A stretch of 64,000 nt of DNA from Thermoprotei archaeon. GTDB lineage: Archaea; Thermoproteota; Thermoprotei; Gearchaeales; Gearchaeaceae. Location: contig JAFMCU010000005.1 in assembly GCA_017857595.1 (NCBI GenBank), positions 37,962 through 101,961 on the forward strand. The letters are read 5' to 3'. The translations under genes and the position numbers were made by a program. The notes under the pieces are model-generated. The model saw only the letters and a list, made by a program, of their open reading frames with translations. It was not told the origin of the DNA and searched no databases. Shown one piece after another: positions 9,021-18,411 of the stretch; position 1 is the stretch's first letter, and each line of letters begins with the position of its first letter.

Positions 9021-10520
9021 AACTCCAGCCTCTTCGAATTTTATTTGCTTTCTTAGTAGTTTCATTAATGTTTCTTTAAGTAACTTTCTTGGTATTCTTA
9101 TTTGTCTCCAGTCATCCCTATTTCTGACAGTTAATGTATCATCATTAATTGATTGATAATCTATTGTTATACAAAATGGGACTCCTATTTCATCGTATTT
9201 TGCATATATTTTTCCAATATATTCTGTATCATCGAATACCACATCAAAACCTTCTTCTTTTAATTCTCTATATAAACTATGTGCATATTTAACAATATGA
9301 TCTTTATTTACTAGCGGAGCTATAACAGCACTGTACGGAGCTATTTCATAAGGTAGTTTTAATATAATTCTAGATTTATATTCTTGCATGCAATTTTCAA
9401 GTACGCAGAGAAAAATCCTTTCCAATCCAAAAGAAGGCTCTACAACGTAAGGATAAAATCTTTCAATCAATTTATTGCCTTCAATTCTTTCTGCTGTTAA
9501 ACTCACACCGCTTTTAATAGAGTGATTTTTTAGATCATAATCAGTTCTAAAAGCATGACCTGATACTTCTATCCATGTATCTTCTGAAACCTTTATCATT
9601 TGATCGAATGTTTGTGAAGAATAATGCGCTCTTTCTTCGGGGAATTTCTCTAAGAAATATTGATTTTGATATGGTACGCCTAATTCTTGCATAAATTCCT
9701 GTGCTAAATACATAAAATAAGCTATCCATTCATTTTTGAATATACCATTACTTATTAATTTATGAATGCTTTCTTCATATGGTGTCTTTACCCCTTTAGC
9801 TCTGGCATTTATATCTAAAATTCTAATTTTCTTATCTAAGATTTCATCAATATATTTACATTTAGGATTTTTATAATCATAGAATATTTCTAAGTCTATG
9901 ATAGTAAATTCTCTCATTCTATACAATCCTTTTCTAGGAGATATTTCATTCCTGTCTACTTTACCTATTTGTACGATTCCTATAGGAAGTTTTTTACCTG
10001 TTAATTCATAGACCTTTTTAAAATTTATAAAAATACCTTGTGCCGCTTCCGGTCTTAAATATCCGATATCAGAAGCATAAGGAGATATATTCGTTTTCAT
10101 AAGTAAATTAAACTTAGATGGCTTATCGAATTCACCTCCACAATTTGGACATGTTATCTTATTATCTCTTATATAATTTTCTATTTTTAATTCATCCCAT
10201 CTATCAACATCTTCTTTTTCAATTATGTTATCAACTCTAAATTTTCTTCCGCAATTTTTACAGGTAACAATTACATCAGTAAAGTGTTTCAAATGGCCAG
10301 ATGCTTCAAACACGATTTCAGGCATTACGAGAGGCGTACTTATTTCATAAATGAAATCATGTCTATTAATAAAGAACTCTCTCCATTTATTTTCAATCTT
10401 TTTTAAAATTTTCAATCCTATTGGCCCAAAATCAACAAACCCAGATACTCCTCCATAGATTTCAAACGATTGCCATATAAATCCTCTTCTTTTGATCAAA
10501 TCATTAATCTTATTGTTCAC
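9000..10520 (-). CDS. glyS: Glycyl-tRNA synthetase (class II)
   Basis: KRRGFIWQSFEIYGGVSGFVDFGPIG, RPEAAQGIFINFK, REFTIIDLEIFYD, SFGLERIFLCVLE, RDDWRQIRIP. Confidence 0.96.
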   Translation of the reverse strand: MNNKINDLIKRRGFIWQSFEIYGGVSGFVDFGPIGLKILKKIENKWREFFINRHDFIYEISTPLVMPEIVFEASGHLKHFTDVIVTCKNCGRKFRVDNIIEKEDVDRWDELKIENYIRDNKITCPNCGGEFDKPSKFNLLMKTNISPYASDIGYLRPEAAQGIFINFKKVYELTGKKLPIGIVQIGKVDRNEISPRKGLYRMREFTIIDLEIFYDYKNPKCKYIDEILDKKIRILDINARAKGVKTPYEESIHKLISNGIFKNEWIAYFMYLAQEFMQELGVPYQNQYFLEKFPEERAHYSSQTFDQMIKVSEDTWIEVSGHAFRTDYDLKNHSIKSGVSLTAERIEGNKLIERFYPYVVEPSFGLERIFLCVLENCMQEYKSRIILKLPYEIAPYSAVIAPLVNKDHIVKYAHSLYRELKEEGFDVVFDDTEYIGKIYAKYDEIGVPFCITIDYQSINDDTLTVRNRDDWRQIRIPRKLLKETLMKLLRKQIKFEEAGVLLSRSS

Positions 10521-10611
10521 TTTAGATAATTAAACGAATGCAATATTAAAATCCTTTCTACTCATTTTGATTAATTTTATATTTCAGCGATTACGTTTTA
10601 TTTTATAATTC

Positions 10612-12348
10612 ATGCGAATCAAATTAACAAGGTCAATAGTAGTAGGAATTATACTAATTATAATTGCTGTTAGCCTTATAGCATATGCAATTATTCCTAA
10701 AGGACAACATTTAGTCACAACTAACAAATATACAGTGTCTTTAACCTTTTATGATGTTATATCTAATCAAACACATAAACCGCTTACAACCTTAACCGTA
10801 AAATTATCTTCTTCCACTTTTAACTCAACATTATTAGCCCCTAATGTAGCGAACCAAACATATGATTTTAAAAATTTAACAAAAGGGAATTATAATCTAT
10901 TAGTATATTCTCCAGAAAACATTTTATTGTATAATTCAACGATTAATGTAAGTGATAATATTTCTTCGAATATAGTTTTAAATTCACAGCCTTTAACAAT
11001 TTATGTTAATCTTAATGGAAAGGCAAGTACTTTCCCATTCAATGTTACTATAAAGGGCAAAATCGTCAATATAACTAAGCAATTGATTCCCTCTCTTCCT
11101 CTTCAAATTAATGAATTGCCTTTAGGAGAATATAACATCACCATTCTATATAATAGAATAGTACTTAATTCAACCTCAGTAAATATAAATGGAAAATTAA
11201 ATAATGTTACCTTAAACACATATCTAGAAAATGTTACAGTAAAGCTTTATGATCAAAATAAAAAGCTTGTTCCAAATGCAAGTATTTACTTGATTTATGA
11301 TAACAGAACCTTTATTTCCCAATTTTCAAAAAATGGCATCTTTAATATAACTAATATACCCTTACTAAATTATCATGTTAAATTCAATTATAAGGGAATT
11401 AATTTAACCATACTACCTTCTTCATTTCTTAATGTTGTAAAAAATTTCACGATTTTTAATTTCACAACCTATTTTAGTAATGTTACATTTAATTTAAAAT
11501 ACCAAAATAATCATCCTGCAAGTGGATTATTAATACAGTTATCAGGAAATATTACAGGTATAACAAATAAGAATGGTACTTTATCCTTAAATTACGTTCC
11601 TGCAAATGTAACTATATTAGCTAAAGTATATCGTGCTGGTATAATTGCATTTAAGCAACCTATATCTTTGATTCCTAATAAAGTTAGTATATTGAATTTT
11701 ACCATTGAAAATTCAACATTACAATTAAACCTATTAAATATTAATAATCAGACAATTCAAGGTGGAACATACACCGTTATCCAAGATAGTTTTAACTCAT
11801 CCTTTATATTGACTTTAAATAGTTCAAAAATTAATTTATCGCTTTACCCGAGCTCTTATCTTATTGAAGTATATTTATTTACACCAGCAAAAGATACAAT
11901 ACTTACATATAAGTCGTACGTTACGGTTAATTCATCTATTGTAAAGAATATTGTATTGCCAGAAGGTTTTACGCTTAAAGTTTATACGAATTCTTCTTCT
12001 GCAAGTATATATCTATATTATATATCAAACTATGGGACTTCTGCTCTTGTTTCACAAAATCAAGGCTCGATGGTATCTTTTTCCAATTTAGTTGAGGGGC
12101 TCTATAAAGTAGTTTTAATGCAAAATGGTACATACTTAAGTTCTACAACGTTTACGATCTCTAATTCAACAACTTCTACTTATGTTCTAATTCTAACAAT
12201 TCCTAAGATTCAGACCACAACAAACATAATTACGCCAGATATTGCACTAGCTGCAGTTTTAACAATTTTAACTTCTGTATTTATAGCGTTATCTTATCGT
12301 GAATATAGAAAAAAGGTTGTAAAGAAAGAATCAAAAGAAAATGTCTAA
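10612..12348 (+). CDS. Secreted, membrane-anchored protein with repeated Ig/carboxypeptidase-regulatory-like domains
   Basis: N-terminal TM/signal, C-terminal TM, repeated beta-domain pattern and dense N-X-S/T sequons. Confidence 0.7.
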   Translation: MRIKLTRSIVVGIILIIIAVSLIAYAIIPKGQHLVTTNKYTVSLTFYDVISNQTHKPLTTLTVKLSSSTFNSTLLAPNVANQTYDFKNLTKGNYNLLVYSPENILLYNSTINVSDNISSNIVLNSQPLTIYVNLNGKASTFPFNVTIKGKIVNITKQLIPSLPLQINELPLGEYNITILYNRIVLNSTSVNINGKLNNVTLNTYLENVTVKLYDQNKKLVPNASIYLIYDNRTFISQFSKNGIFNITNIPLLNYHVKFNYKGINLTILPSSFLNVVKNFTIFNFTTYFSNVTFNLKYQNNHPASGLLIQLSGNITGITNKNGTLSLNYVPANVTILAKVYRAGIIAFKQPISLIPNKVSILNFTIENSTLQLNLLNINNQTIQGGTYTVIQDSFNSSFILTLNSSKINLSLYPSSYLIEVYLFTPAKDTILTYKSYVTVNSSIVKNIVLPEGFTLKVYTNSSSASIYLYYISNYGTSALVSQNQGSMVSFSNLVEGLYKVVLMQNGTYLSSTTFTISNSTTSTYVLILTIPKIQTTTNIITPDIALAAVLTILTSVFIALSYREYRKKVVKKESKENV

Positions 12349-13279
12349 GGAAAAGGTATTTCAGTATAGTGAATTGTACTTTCTTCCATCTAAGGAATTT
12401 GGAGGTATCAAAAAAAGAGTTGAGGATGCTAAATTTGTTATATTTGGTGTACCTTATGATGCTACCACCACATTTAGACCAGGAACACGATTCGCTCCAT
12501 CTAGCATAAGGGAAGCTTCCATAAACATTGAAACCGTTAGCATCTTAACCAAAGATTATTTAGAATATGTTAATTTTTATGACGCAGGAGATTTGGATGT
12601 AATAGGCTTGGATGTAAAAGAGTGTTTAAGAAGAATAACCACAACGATAGAAGATATTGTTCGCTCTGGAAGGTTTCCAATAATGATCGGAGGTGAGCAT
12701 ACCATTACATACGCTGCAATCAAAGCTTTAAGACCTGATCAAATAATCATCTTTGATGCTCATTTCGATTTAAGGGATGAGTATCCTACAGGCACAAAAT
12801 TAAGTCATGCAACTGTTTCAAGAAGGATTTATGAGGATATAGGTGTTAAAAATATAGTTTATCTTGGAGTAAGAGCATGGAGCAAGGAAGAATATGACTT
12901 TCTTAAAAATACAGATATTCATGTTTATGATATTTTATCTTTAAAATATAGCTTCAATGAAGCTTTGAATACTATAAAAAATTTAACAAGGAATCACGAA
13001 AAGGTATATATTTCAATTGACATGGACGCTTTAGATCCATCGCATGCTCCGGGTGTTAGTAATCCTGAGCCAAATGGAATATATACTCATGAAATTTATC
13101 CTATTCTTAAAGAATTAATCAATGAAAAATTGATAGGAATGGATATTGTCGAGGTTTGCCCATCTTTCGATAATGGAAACACTTCAATTTTAGCGGCGAA
13201 GATTTTAATTGAATGTCTTACCTTATGGAATAAAAGCTTTATAGATAAAGTAAGATCAAGGCTTATTAAAAATCCTTAA
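12341..13279 (+). CDS. speB: Agmatinase / ureohydrolase family protein
   Basis: GGEHTITYAAIKAL, FDAHFDLRDEY, SIDMDALDPSHAPGVSNPEPNG metal-binding motifs. Confidence 0.9.
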   Translation: MSKEKVFQYSELYFLPSKEFGGIKKRVEDAKFVIFGVPYDATTTFRPGTRFAPSSIREASINIETVSILTKDYLEYVNFYDAGDLDVIGLDVKECLRRITTTIEDIVRSGRFPIMIGGEHTITYAAIKALRPDQIIIFDAHFDLRDEYPTGTKLSHATVSRRIYEDIGVKNIVYLGVRAWSKEEYDFLKNTDIHVYDILSLKYSFNEALNTIKNLTRNHEKVYISIDMDALDPSHAPGVSNPEPNGIYTHEIYPILKELINEKLIGMDIVEVCPSFDNGNTSILAAKILIECLTLWNKSFIDKVRSRLIKNP

Positions 13280-13283
13280 AATA

Positions 13284-13460
13284 TCACTCAGCTTTAACTA
13301 TTTTAGCAGCAGGTCTTTTTATTTTTATTAAAATCCTAGAATTGCAATAGATGCAAGAGAAATTTCTTACTGTAATACTTCTTTCTAAAATTTCTTTATA
13401 TGATATTTTCCTTCCACATCTAATACATTGATATTCAAAGGATTGAGCAGATGTTTCCAT
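13284..13460 (-). CDS. rpoP: RNA polymerase subunit P (Rpo12); absent from ORF track (58 aa)
   Basis: Manual translation METSAQSFEYQCIRCGRKISYKEILERSITVRNFSCIYCNSRILIKIKRPAAKIVKAE*; zinc ribbon CxxC...CxxC and basic tail match archaeal Rpo12. Confidence 0.88.
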   Translation of the reverse strand: METSAQSFEYQCIRCGRKISYKEILERSITVRNFSCIYCNSRILIKIKRPAAKIVKAE

Positions 13461-13521
13461 AAAGTAGATACCTTATGATTAAATATTTAAGGTTTTAGTA
13501 TTATAATTTATTATCAAAAGA

Positions 13522-13572
13522 ATGAAAAATACAAACATTTCCGTCACAAGGCGGGGGTGGGTCCTTGGGTAA
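13522..13572 (+). other. Candidate 16-codon uORF overlapping the aIF1 start
   Basis: ATG...TAA encoding MKNTNISVTRRGWVLG*, ends 8 nt inside the aIF1 ORF in a different frame. Confidence 0.3.
13553..13558 (+). promoter_or_regulatory. Strong Shine-Dalgarno-like sequence of aIF1
   Basis: GCGGGGGTGG about 5-6 nt upstream of the TTG start; complementary to the archaeal anti-SD with one G-U wobble. Confidence 0.55.
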
Positions 13573-13864
13573 AAAGGAAACCGACGACCTCTTCTCTGTA
13601 GAAGACATATTAGAAAACTTAGATAAAGAACAAAAAAGAATAAAAATTAGGTTCGAAAAAAGAAAATTTGGGAAGGGCGTTACTGTTATTGAAGGATTAT
13701 CTGAAGATGTAGGTCTTGAGATAACTAAAGAGCTTAAAACAAAATTAGCTTGTGGAGGAACCTATAAAAATGGGAATATTGAACTACAGGGCGATCATAG
13801 AAATACTGTAAAACAATATTTATTATCATTAGGATATTTGGAAGATAATATCATAGTAGAATAA
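13565..13864 (+). CDS. Translation initiation factor aIF1 (SUI1 family), TTG start
   Basis: IKIRFEKRKFGKGVTVIEGL...LACGGTYKNGNIELQGDHRNTVKQYLLSLGY. Confidence 0.93.
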   Translation: MGKKETDDLFSVEDILENLDKEQKRIKIRFEKRKFGKGVTVIEGLSEDVGLEITKELKTKLACGGTYKNGNIELQGDHRNTVKQYLLSLGYLEDNIIVE

Positions 13865-14053
13865 ATGAGTATTAAAGATATTTTTAAAAATCTTAAATAT
13901 AAGAAAAAATACGAACTAAGATGTCCCGAATGCGGAAGTAAAAATATTTATAAATTATTTTCAATGCAATGGCTTGCACCTTCACCTTATATATGCAAAG
14001 ATTGTGGCTACACAGGATATATATTGATCGAATTTGAAGAGAGTAAAAAATAA
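13865..14053 (+). CDS. Small zinc-ribbon protein
   Basis: 62 aa; RCPECGSKNIYKL...YICKDCGYTGYI; start abuts the aIF1 stop. Confidence 0.7.
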   Translation: MSIKDIFKNLKYKKKYELRCPECGSKNIYKLFSMQWLAPSPYICKDCGYTGYILIEFEESKK

Positions 14054-14054
14054 G

Positions 14055-14453
14055 CTAAAGATGAAACGGTAATCCGCTTTTTATGATTTTTTCTGGAGTC
14101 TTATCTTTCCATTTCTTTAAAAAATCCAAATCTTCATCCTTTTTTCTTAGTTCATCAGGAAGCATTATTGGTATTTCTTCTTGAATTGGATACCATCTAT
14201 TGCATTTATTACAAATTATAATTCCTTCCACCACTTCCTTTTTTGTACATTCAAGACAATCTATTTTATTTATATCTATATTTTTTAAGTAATCTTTATT
14301 TAATCCACAATAATCCTTACAGAATGGTGTTTTTACTTGCAAATCTTTGTATTCATATCTTGTTTCACTAAACACTATAAATTCTAAAGGCCAATTTTTA
14401 CAAATAGGGCAAGCCAACAGGTCTAATAATCTGTATTTCACAAAGAAATACAA
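14055..14453 (-). CDS. Trm112-like zinc-binding protein
   Basis: LLDLLACPICKNWPLEF...IIICNKCNRWYPIQEEIPIMLPDELR. Confidence 0.8.
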   Translation of the reverse strand: MYFFVKYRLLDLLACPICKNWPLEFIVFSETRYEYKDLQVKTPFCKDYCGLNKDYLKNIDINKIDCLECTKKEVVEGIIICNKCNRWYPIQEEIPIMLPDELRKKDEDLDFLKKWKDKTPEKIIKSGLPFHL

Positions 14454-14482
14454 TAAAATTTTGTATTTATTGTTATTGGTTA

Positions 14483-15247
14483 TTAGGATATGAGTTTAAG
14501 TTTAGGGAATTCTATTGTTCCTAACTTTTCATCTATTACGAATGGAACTGCTTCTTCAATTATAGCATATTTCTTGGTTATTTCGGACATAAATCTTCTA
14601 CTACTCATATCAACGTTTATTGCGCTTCCTGTAGAAAAAATAGAAAATGGTGGAACGATAACGATTACATTATTTAATATCGTTGGAACATAAAGGATAG
14701 CTAGTAACTTTTTATGTTCCCCATACTCGTTTACGATATTTATTGCAGGATGTTCATGACCTAAGATTATAATCTTGCTTTTAGGAATTATATTTCCAAA
14801 TTCTTTATGTCCATGTATAATAAGGATTTCATTTTCGAATAAATAATCAATTAGCGGATATCCAAATCTATTCGCTATAGGACGAATGAATGTGTCATGA
14901 TTTCCTTTTATCAATATAATTTCTCTATAGTAAGAAGAAAGGTACAATAAAAAATTTTCAATTTCTTTAATTTCTTTTTTGTTTATTTTACCAAAACCAT
15001 GTCTTATGTCTCCATTTATTATTATTCTGCGCGTATTCAATATGCTATTTATTTTTTCTATTCTTCGCTTAATATCTTCTTTTTGAGTTTTTGGCATCAT
15101 TATTCCTTTTTTCTGCAGTTCTTCTTCATAACCGAGATGTACATCACATATTACTGTACTATCAAGTTCTGGTAAATATAACGCTGGATAACCGGGAATA
15201 GGTATAGCTTTTTTTGAATATACTAATCTTATTTCTTTTTCATTCAT
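14483..15247 (-). CDS. Metallophosphoesterase, COG1407/PdeM-like
   Basis: ICDVHLGYE, INGDIRHGFG, IKGNHDTF, IIHGHKE, ILGHEHPA metallophosphoesterase motifs. Confidence 0.85.
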   Translation of the reverse strand: MNEKEIRLVYSKKAIPIPGYPALYLPELDSTVICDVHLGYEEELQKKGIMMPKTQKEDIKRRIEKINSILNTRRIIINGDIRHGFGKINKKEIKEIENFLLYLSSYYREIILIKGNHDTFIRPIANRFGYPLIDYLFENEILIIHGHKEFGNIIPKSKIIILGHEHPAINIVNEYGEHKKLLAILYVPTILNNVIVIVPPFSIFSTGSAINVDMSSRRFMSEITKKYAIIEEAVPFVIDEKLGTIEFPKLKLIS

Positions 15248-15834
15248 TAAACTCCTTTAAGCTTTTCACGAATTCTTTTCATTGTCCATTTTATTGAATT
15301 GGTTAAATTTTTAATAGATGACTGATCTTCTATGTTTATGTTCTTCAAAATTATTTGAGTAACATTACCTTCATTATCTTTAATTATTTCATAATCAAAG
15401 GCTTCTTCAACTTTTTTACCACTTTCTATATCTGTCGTTTTTTTCCCATCGAAAACCTTTTTAATTAAAAAGTTCTTAAATGGAGAAATATCCTCTTTAA
15501 ACTTTAAATCAGGATTAGGAATTATTTCAATTGTATTGTTTTGATAGAAATTTAATGTAGATAAAAGATAACCGTCAATATCTACTATTTTTTCCACGTG
15601 AACAGCTTTAGCTTTTTCTTTTGGCTGAGTGTAAACTTCTTGCTGCTTAATTTCGGGAACTTCTTCCTTTTTTTGTAATAATTCGCTTGCAGTCGTGAAG
15701 CTAGATTCTGCGAGAGCTTTATCAATCAAGTTTAAGTTAATATTAATTAAATCTAATTCATCTTCAATTTGCTTTTTTCTTGTTTCTAATTGTTTTTTTA
15801 ATTCAGCTAATTTTTTAACGTAATCTTCTGACAT
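15247..15834 (-). CDS. Uncharacterised protein with N-terminal coiled coil
   Basis: 195 aa ORF; charged heptad-like N terminus; 1 nt overlap with the phosphoesterase and 22 nt from the ligase. Confidence 0.6.
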   Translation of the reverse strand: MSEDYVKKLAELKKQLETRKKQIEDELDLININLNLIDKALAESSFTTASELLQKKEEVPEIKQQEVYTQPKEKAKAVHVEKIVDIDGYLLSTLNFYQNNTIEIIPNPDLKFKEDISPFKNFLIKKVFDGKKTTDIESGKKVEEAFDYEIIKDNEGNVTQIILKNINIEDQSSIKNLTNSIKWTMKRIREKLKGV

Positions 15835-15856
15835 TTTATTATTTACTAATTATATT

Positions 15857-17647
15857 TTATTCCTTAATTTCTATCTTTTTAAGTTGTCTTTTATACATTT
15901 CAATAACTTCTTCTTCAGTTGTTGCATCTTCAGGCTTTTTGTCTTCTCTGTATCTTCCTGTAAACCTTGGGAATCTAATTGCTAATCCAGAATCCTTACT
16001 TATCAAACCTTGAGCAGTTGTGTGAATTGGACTTAAGGTTATTTCATCACCGATAACTTCTATAACAAAATTAGGAACATACCAGACATCTGCATCTATT
16101 TTACTTACTACTCTAGGGTGTATATGGTCAATTTTATAAGGTTCTAATAGTTTAGGCAGTTTTTCTAAATCTTCGTCAGTAAATCCTGAACCAAGTTTGC
16201 AGATAGTTTTGAAGACATCGTTTTTATCATCATAAACTGCAACTAATAAGCCTCCGAGTTTTCCGGCTCTTCTACCTGTACCATAAAATCCTCCTACAAC
16301 TACTACATCAATAGGTTCAATCATTTTAGATTGATATGATCTTTTAAATTTTATCCACAGGAAGCCTCTAGAACCTGCTTTATAAATAGAATCATCTTTT
16401 ATAGATTTGCACATCAAGCCTTCACATCCAGAAGATACAGCCTCGTTAAAGAATTTTGTAAATTCTTCTTCATTTGAAACTAGCTTACCTACAGCTAATC
16501 TTATATAATCATTTGTAACCACAATTTTTTCAAGGAACTCTTTTCTCTTAAGAATAGGTAAATCTATCAATTCTTCTTCATCAATATATATAATATCGAA
16601 TAAATATACAACGGTTGGATATTCTTCAATTGCTTTTTCTACATCATATTTTCTTCTTCTATGCATTAATTCTTGAAAAGGAAGCATCTCTCCTGTCAGT
16701 GCATTTACAGCGACTATTTCTCCTTCTAATATTACTTCATTTGCTTTCAAATTGTTTTTTATATTTTCTATAATATCAGGATAGTGATTCGTTATGTTTT
16801 CAAGTGATCTCGAGAACAGTATGAATTCATTTCCTTTTTTATGAATTTGAACTCTTTCTCCATCATACTTATATTCAGCTATAAACTTGGGTCCTAATCT
16901 TGTAAATATTTCCTCAACAGATTCAGCTCTTTCAGCTAACATAGGTCTTACAGGAATTCCAATACGTACTTTTATTTTCTTTAAACCTTCAATTCCTTCA
17001 TTTAATGCTACTTTAGCAACATAACCAAGGTCGCTTGAGACATTGTAAGCTCTTTCAACGAGTTCACGATAATCTTTACTTCCTAAGTAAGCTATGGCTA
17101 TAGCATCTAATATAGTCATATCAGCTAATCCCAGCCTTAAGGTTCCTACGATCGTTCTTGCTAAGTACTTAGCTTCGTTTGGCGTTGCCTTTTTTAAAAG
17201 GCCACTTATAATCTTAATCTTTGCATCTTGAGAACCCTCTCCAGTTATTTTTGCTACTTTATCCAATGTTTCATATACTTCGTCTACTGTTAGTTTTTCC
17301 TCGTTTAAACCTATAAATTCAAATAATGCTGCTTGCCTCTTTTGGGTTATAATTTCTTGCGCAATTATACCTATATCTCCTTTTTTCTTCAATTCTTCAT
17401 TAATTTTATTTACGTTTACTCCAGTAGCTAAAGATAAAGCTCTTACCATAAATTTTTCTGCAAAACCCAATTCTAACCCGACATAGTCAGGATAAAGTTT
17501 TCCCTGTGTTAGGTAAACAATTTTATCTACATTTTCTTTTGATGCTTTTTTTAATAGATTGACAAGTATATCAGTAATTTCCAATCTACTTGTAGTACTG
17601 GATATTTTCTCATAAGCGTTAACAATTTCAGAATATGGAAGACTCAC
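15857..17647 (-). CDS. lig: ATP-dependent DNA ligase (first copy, 596 aa)
   Basis: FIAEYKYDGERVQIHKKG active-site Lys motif, EGLMCKSI, GFLWIKFKRSY, DSGLAIRFPRFTGRYREDK. Confidence 0.95.
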   Translation of the reverse strand: MSLPYSEIVNAYEKISSTTSRLEITDILVNLLKKASKENVDKIVYLTQGKLYPDYVGLELGFAEKFMVRALSLATGVNVNKINEELKKKGDIGIIAQEIITQKRQAALFEFIGLNEEKLTVDEVYETLDKVAKITGEGSQDAKIKIISGLLKKATPNEAKYLARTIVGTLRLGLADMTILDAIAIAYLGSKDYRELVERAYNVSSDLGYVAKVALNEGIEGLKKIKVRIGIPVRPMLAERAESVEEIFTRLGPKFIAEYKYDGERVQIHKKGNEFILFSRSLENITNHYPDIIENIKNNLKANEVILEGEIVAVNALTGEMLPFQELMHRRRKYDVEKAIEEYPTVVYLFDIIYIDEEELIDLPILKRKEFLEKIVVTNDYIRLAVGKLVSNEEEFTKFFNEAVSSGCEGLMCKSIKDDSIYKAGSRGFLWIKFKRSYQSKMIEPIDVVVVGGFYGTGRRAGKLGGLLVAVYDDKNDVFKTICKLGSGFTDEDLEKLPKLLEPYKIDHIHPRVVSKIDADVWYVPNFVIEVIGDEITLSPIHTTAQGLISKDSGLAIRFPRFTGRYREDKKPEDATTEEEVIEMYKRQLKKIEIKE

Positions 17648-17691
17648 AAATTTAAATTTTCTACTTTTCTAATATGTTTAACTACTAAGTA

Positions 17692-18411
17692 TTAATTAAA
17701 TTTATAAAACTTAATGCCATCGTAGAAGGTTCTAGCTACGTAGATATTCTCTGGTTTGTTTTTAGTGAGAACTATTTCCAAATATTTTATAATATTATAT
17801 TCATTTATTAAAGTTACAGTTATATTTTCTAAATGATTTTCATAAATATTATCTGATATCTTTCTTATTTCATAATTATTTAACAAATTATTCAAATTTG
17901 GCTTATAATTTTTATTATCTATTACATTTATTATTACAACTGATTTTTTATACTTTGTTTTTTTAAAATCTTTATTAAAAATATTTACTCTTGATCCCGA
18001 TTTAAATAGAAAGGGATAGACAAAAAAATCAGGTATATTATATCTAGAAATATCATTTAATAAATCATTAATTATTAGATTTATATCGATTTCTTTTAAA
18101 TTAGATTCAATATATTTATCTAATATTTTAATACCTATTAATGTACCGATAAACATACCTAATTCCCATGCGCAAGGTAACTCGTAATATATTAGGATTT
18201 CATTATTTTCTAATATTCCCAAATTATCACAAAAATTTTTGATTTCTTCCATCATCTCATGTGGAATCTTATTGTAGAATTTTAATCCTTTTCCCTGAAA
18301 AACGTATAAATTTAATCCTTTATCAATTGGTAAAAAATCTACTACATTATTTTTATATGAAATCGATAAATATGCCGGTATGAAAAGTGAATATTTAATG
18401 TTTTTATTCAT
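17692..18411 (-). CDS. Uncharacterised protein
   Basis: 239 aa ORF, 8 nt overlap with upstream glycosyltransferase; no family recognised. Confidence 0.55.
   Translation of the reverse strand: MNKNIKYSLFIPAYLSISYKNNVVDFLPIDKGLNLYVFQGKGLKFYNKIPHEMMEEIKNFCDNLGILENNEILIYYELPCAWELGMFIGTLIGIKILDKYIESNLKEIDINLIINDLLNDISRYNIPDFFVYPFLFKSGSRVNIFNKDFKKTKYKKSVVIINVIDNKNYKPNLNNLLNNYEIRKISDNIYENHLENITVTLINEYNIIKYLEIVLTKNKPENIYVARTFYDGIKFYKFN

Noticed and set aside
9547-9729. Minus-strand 60 aa ORF inside glyS
   Set aside because: Alternate frame of GlyRS; no independent support.
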